Assembly: GCF_024703995.1 (NCBI RefSeq)
Contig: NZ_JAMXQV010000017.1
Span: 186,001-250,000 of the forward strand
DNA length: 64,000 nucleotides
DNA from: Amycolatopsis iheyensis
GTDB taxonomy: Bacteria > Actinomycetota > Actinomycetes > Mycobacteriales > Pseudonocardiaceae
Direction of reading: 5' to 3'
How positions within the stretch are numbered: the stretch's first letter is position 1; every line of letters begins with the position of its first letter. Both the position numbers and the translations under genes were made by a program. The notes under the pieces were generated by a model. That model had not been told where the DNA came from, made no database searches, and worked only from the letters and a program-made list of their open reading frames with translations. This document shows, piece by piece, positions 62,110 through 64,000 of the stretch.

Positions 62110-62259
62110 ATGAACAACATCGCCGCCAAGCTCCGTGCCCGTCGCGCCGAGGTTCGCACTCGCCGGGCGCTGAACCGGGCGATCGACACCGCCGCCACCG
62201 CGACGGTCCGTCAGGAACTCATCGCGATCGCGCAGGCTCGCTCGGGCTACATGCGCTGA
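62110..62259 (+). CDS. Small basic protein (49 aa)
   Basis: The product starts MNNIAAKLRARRAEVRTRRA and continues as LNRAIDTAATATVRQELIAI, an amphipathic basic protein with no signal peptide. The conserved-looking RAIDTAA and RQELIAIAQ segments resemble small actinobacterial hypothetical proteins. Start ATG 62110 has GAAGGGG about 12 bases upstream; ATG 62098 is in frame. It stands alone, after an AT-rich stretch (AAAAAAGGAGCATACTTAAGG, read as a -10-like region). Confidence 0.6.
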   Translation: MNNIAAKLRARRAEVRTRRALNRAIDTAATATVRQELIAIAQARSGYMR

Positions 62260-62353
62260 CACTCACCCCGTGGCGGTCGCCCATTCGAGTGACCTATGCC
62301 ACATAGTGTGCGAGGTGTAACGCCGCGCGAAGCCGCGTCGATACCCACTACGA

Positions 62354-62396
62354 CCCCGTGATGCTGGCGGACCCCCGACCTGGCAGCATCGCGGGG
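62354..62396 (+). terminator. Terminator hairpin downstream of the 49-aa gene
   Basis: CCCCGTGATGCTG (62354-62366) pairs with CAGCATCGCGGGG (62384-62396) with one mismatch, and the right arm runs into TTTC. It ends transcription before the MarR-GNAT gene. Confidence 0.65.
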
Positions 62397-62452
62397 TTTC
62401 CCATGTCCGGGGTACGAAATCCCCTTGCCGCCGCCGGCTTCCGCAGTATTCT

Positions 62453-62465
62453 TTGACTTCGTCAA
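62453..62465. promoter_or_regulatory. Candidate operator of the MarR-GNAT gene
   Basis: TTGAC, TTC, GTCAA is a perfect palindrome 21 bases before the ATG at 62486. A related half-site, CAAC and GTTG, follows. Likely autoregulatory site of the MarR domain. Confidence 0.5.
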
Positions 62466-62485
62466 CGAGTTTGTTGAGGTGGTCA

Positions 62486-63415
62486 ATGAACAACGCGCAG
62501 CTAACCGACCGGGTGGCCGAGGTCCGGGCCTTCAACCGGCTGTACACCGGAGTCATCGGGGTGCTCGACGAGGGCCCGGCCGACGCCGAGTACTCGCTGC
62601 CGGAGGCCAGGGTCCTCTTCGAACTGGCCCACCAGGACCCGCTGCCGGTGACCGAGCTGCGGAAACGCCTCGACCTCGACGCCGGCTACGCGAGCCGGCT
62701 GCTCGCCCGCCTCGAATCCCGCGGGTTGATCACCCGCGAACGGTCCGATGAGGACGCCCGTCGCCAGCTCGTGCGCCCGACGCCGGCCGGCCGGGGCGCC
62801 TTCGCGGTGCTGAACGCCCGGTCCACCGAACAGATCGGCGGCCTGCTGCGCCGCTTCGCCGACGAGGACCAGCAGCGTCTCCTCGCCGCGATGCGCACGA
62901 TCGGCGACCTCGTCGGCGACCGCCGTCGCGACCCGGCCCTCGTGCTCCGCCCGCCACGACCGGGTGACCTCGGCTGGGTGGTGGAACGGCACGGCACGCT
63001 CTACGGCCGCGAGTACGGCTTCGACGACCGGTTCGAGGGGCTCGTGGCCCGGATCGTCGCCGACTTCGTCGACACGCGCGACGATCCCGGGCAGGCGTTC
63101 TGGATCGCCGAGCTCGACGGCGAGCGCGTCGGCGGCATCGCGTGCACGCGCGGGCCGGACACCGGCACCGCGAAGCTGCGGCTGTTGCTGCTCGAGCCGT
63201 CGGCCCGCGGCCACGGCGTCGGCAAGCGGCTGGTCAGCGAGTGCGTTTCCTTCGCCAAGGCGCACGGCTACCGCGGGATGGAGCTGTCGACGGTCTCGAT
63301 CCTCACCGCGGCGCGCTCGATCTACCGAGCGACCGGGTTCGAGCTCGTGGCGGAACAGGACTTCGACGACTGGGGCCCGAAGCTGACCGACGAGACCTGG
63401 CGCCTGACGTTCTAG
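62486..63415 (+). CDS. MarR-GNAT fusion protein
   Basis: This 309-residue protein joins an N-terminal MarR winged helix (residues about 1-145: LPEARVLFELAHQDPLPVTE, YASRLLARLESRGLITRERS, DARRQLVRPT) to a C-terminal GNAT acetyltransferase (about 155-309: LLLLEPSARGHGVGKRLVSE with the RGHGVG acetyl-CoA loop, STVSILTAARSIYRATGFEL). Fusions of this kind occur widely in actinomycetes and probably couple acetylation to gene control. ATG 62486 follows GAGGTGG. The stop overlaps the AhpD-like gene at CTAG. Confidence 0.9.
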   Translation: MNNAQLTDRVAEVRAFNRLYTGVIGVLDEGPADAEYSLPEARVLFELAHQDPLPVTELRKRLDLDAGYASRLLARLESRGLITRERSDEDARRQLVRPTPAGRGAFAVLNARSTEQIGGLLRRFADEDQQRLLAAMRTIGDLVGDRRRDPALVLRPPRPGDLGWVVERHGTLYGREYGFDDRFEGLVARIVADFVDTRDDPGQAFWIAELDGERVGGIACTRGPDTGTAKLRLLLLEPSARGHGVGKRLVSECVSFAKAHGYRGMELSTVSILTAARSIYRATGFELVAEQDFDDWGPKLTDETWRLTF

Positions 63416-63984
63416 CGCGGCACCCGACCGAGCAGGAAGAACTCCGGGTTCGGGCGCAGCGCGGTGAGGTGCGCGAGCCGGTTGGACATCGCGAACAACG
63501 CGGTGATCGCGCCGACGTCCCAGATCTCGTCGTCGGTGAGGCCGGCGTTGCGCGCGGCCTCGATGTCACCCTCGCCGAACAGGGCGGACTCCCGGGCCAG
63601 GGCGAGCGCGAGGTCGACGATGGCGCGGCCGCGTTCGTCGAGCTCGACCTGCCACGGGTTGCTCGACACGCGGTCGGCCAGCTCGGGGTCCTTGGCGCGG
63701 ATGCGCAGGATGGCGCCGTGCGCGACAACGCAGTAGGTGCAGTGGTTCGCCCCGGAGGTCGCGACGACCACGAGCTCGCGTTCGGCCTTGCTCAAGCCGT
63801 CGGAGCGTTCCATGAGGGCGTCGTGGTAGTCGAGGAAGGCACGCAGCTCGGCGGGGCGGTGGCCGAGGGCGCGGAAGATGTTGGGCGTGAACCCGGACTT
63901 CTCCGCGATCACGCCGACGCGCGCACGCAGGTCTTCGGGCAGGTCTTCGAGTTCCACCACCGGAAACCGGCTCACGTCGCTCAT
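63412..63984 (-). CDS. Peroxidase-related AhpD/CMD-like protein
   Basis: This 190-residue all-helical protein has the carboxymuconolactone decarboxylase/AhpD-type redox motif GANHCTYCVVAHGAI, with CTYC cysteines and the downstream histidine. AhpD-like proteins use the cysteine pair to reduce peroxides or recycle lipoyl carriers. The length fits uncharacterised peroxidase-related enzymes. ATG 63984 is preferred; GTG 63993 is in frame and upstream context is cut by the window end. It converges with the MarR-GNAT gene over four bases. Confidence 0.85.
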   Translation of the reverse strand: MSDVSRFPVVELEDLPEDLRARVGVIAEKSGFTPNIFRALGHRPAELRAFLDYHDALMERSDGLSKAERELVVVATSGANHCTYCVVAHGAILRIRAKDPELADRVSSNPWQVELDERGRAIVDLALALARESALFGEGDIEAARNAGLTDDEIWDVGAITALFAMSNRLAHLTALRPNPEFFLLGRVPR

Positions 63985-64000
63985 ACCCGGCACGCTAGTC

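Overview
The window is high-GC (about 70 percent) DNA with strong G/C bias at third codon positions, GTG starts next to ATG starts, F420-dependent and WhiB-era actinobacterial gene families, and large secreted repeat proteins. Gene content (MarR/TetR/XRE regulators, DUF2236 oxygenase, P450, ECF42-type sigma factor with its YCII partner, TipA-like regulator, a FadE5/FadA2/FabG4/HtdX fatty-acid module, split alpha/beta 2-oxoacid dehydrogenase) and intergenic palindromes point to a Pseudonocardiaceae chromosome, most likely Amycolatopsis or a close relative. This assignment is inference from gene families, not from a marker gene.

Layout. 1-3679: secreted protein with nine DUF11-like repeats, cut by the window edge. 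3750-9028: MarR with divergent FAD monooxygenase, dCTP deaminase, DUF2236 oxygenase, tRNA-Gly(CCC), ECF42 sigma factor and YCII protein. 9147-19103: mixed metabolic genes (P450, F420-type reductase, acetyltransferases, secreted 5'-nucleotidase, hydrolase, Gfo/Idh oxidoreductase, VanZ, methyltransferase, Mug glycosylase) including two very small membrane proteins and a scar of a tandem duplication in front of mug. 19389-31465: orphan response regulator, FadE5, two GlsB-type membrane proteins, MFS exporter with XRE regulator and LRR protein, VanW/GroES-like pair, NHL-thioredoxin, SMI1 and SRPBCC genes. 31568-32096: an insertion-sequence graveyard (IS30 and IS110 fragments). 32213-46280: beta-helix-like membrane protein, polar amino-acid ABC importer, ATP-grasp/alpha-E/transglutaminase module, M20 dipeptidase and the 2-oxoacid dehydrogenase operon. 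46470-48377: two unrecognised genes of visibly lower GC. 48455-54143: TetR-ABC exporter, pentapeptide-like membrane protein, FxsA, two SCP2-like paralogues. 54271-59019: TetR, pRiA4b ORF-3 protein and the HtdX-FabG4 / FadA2 divergent locus. 59081-63984: DoxX, TipA-like regulator, AAA ATPase, a 49-residue protein, MarR-GNAT fusion and an AhpD-like protein.

How the genes work together. The clearest system is a fatty-acid module: a 14-base palindrome of the form YTAC, six bases, GTAR sits upstream of fadE5 (two copies), between the SCP2-like gene and the TetR gene (two copies), between fabG4 and fadA2 (one copy inside a 22-base perfect palindrome) and over the start codon of an alpha/beta hydrolase. 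This predicts a regulon spread over 43 kb, with the TetR at 54271 as the obvious candidate repressor. A second local signal is a three-copy motif (GAnTATCGG, five bases, CnCTAGATn) in front of the tipA-like gene, the AAA ATPase and the small gene at 62110.

Most genes in the window are ordinary chromosomal genes. No CRISPR array, rRNA, replication origin or intact transposon was seen.
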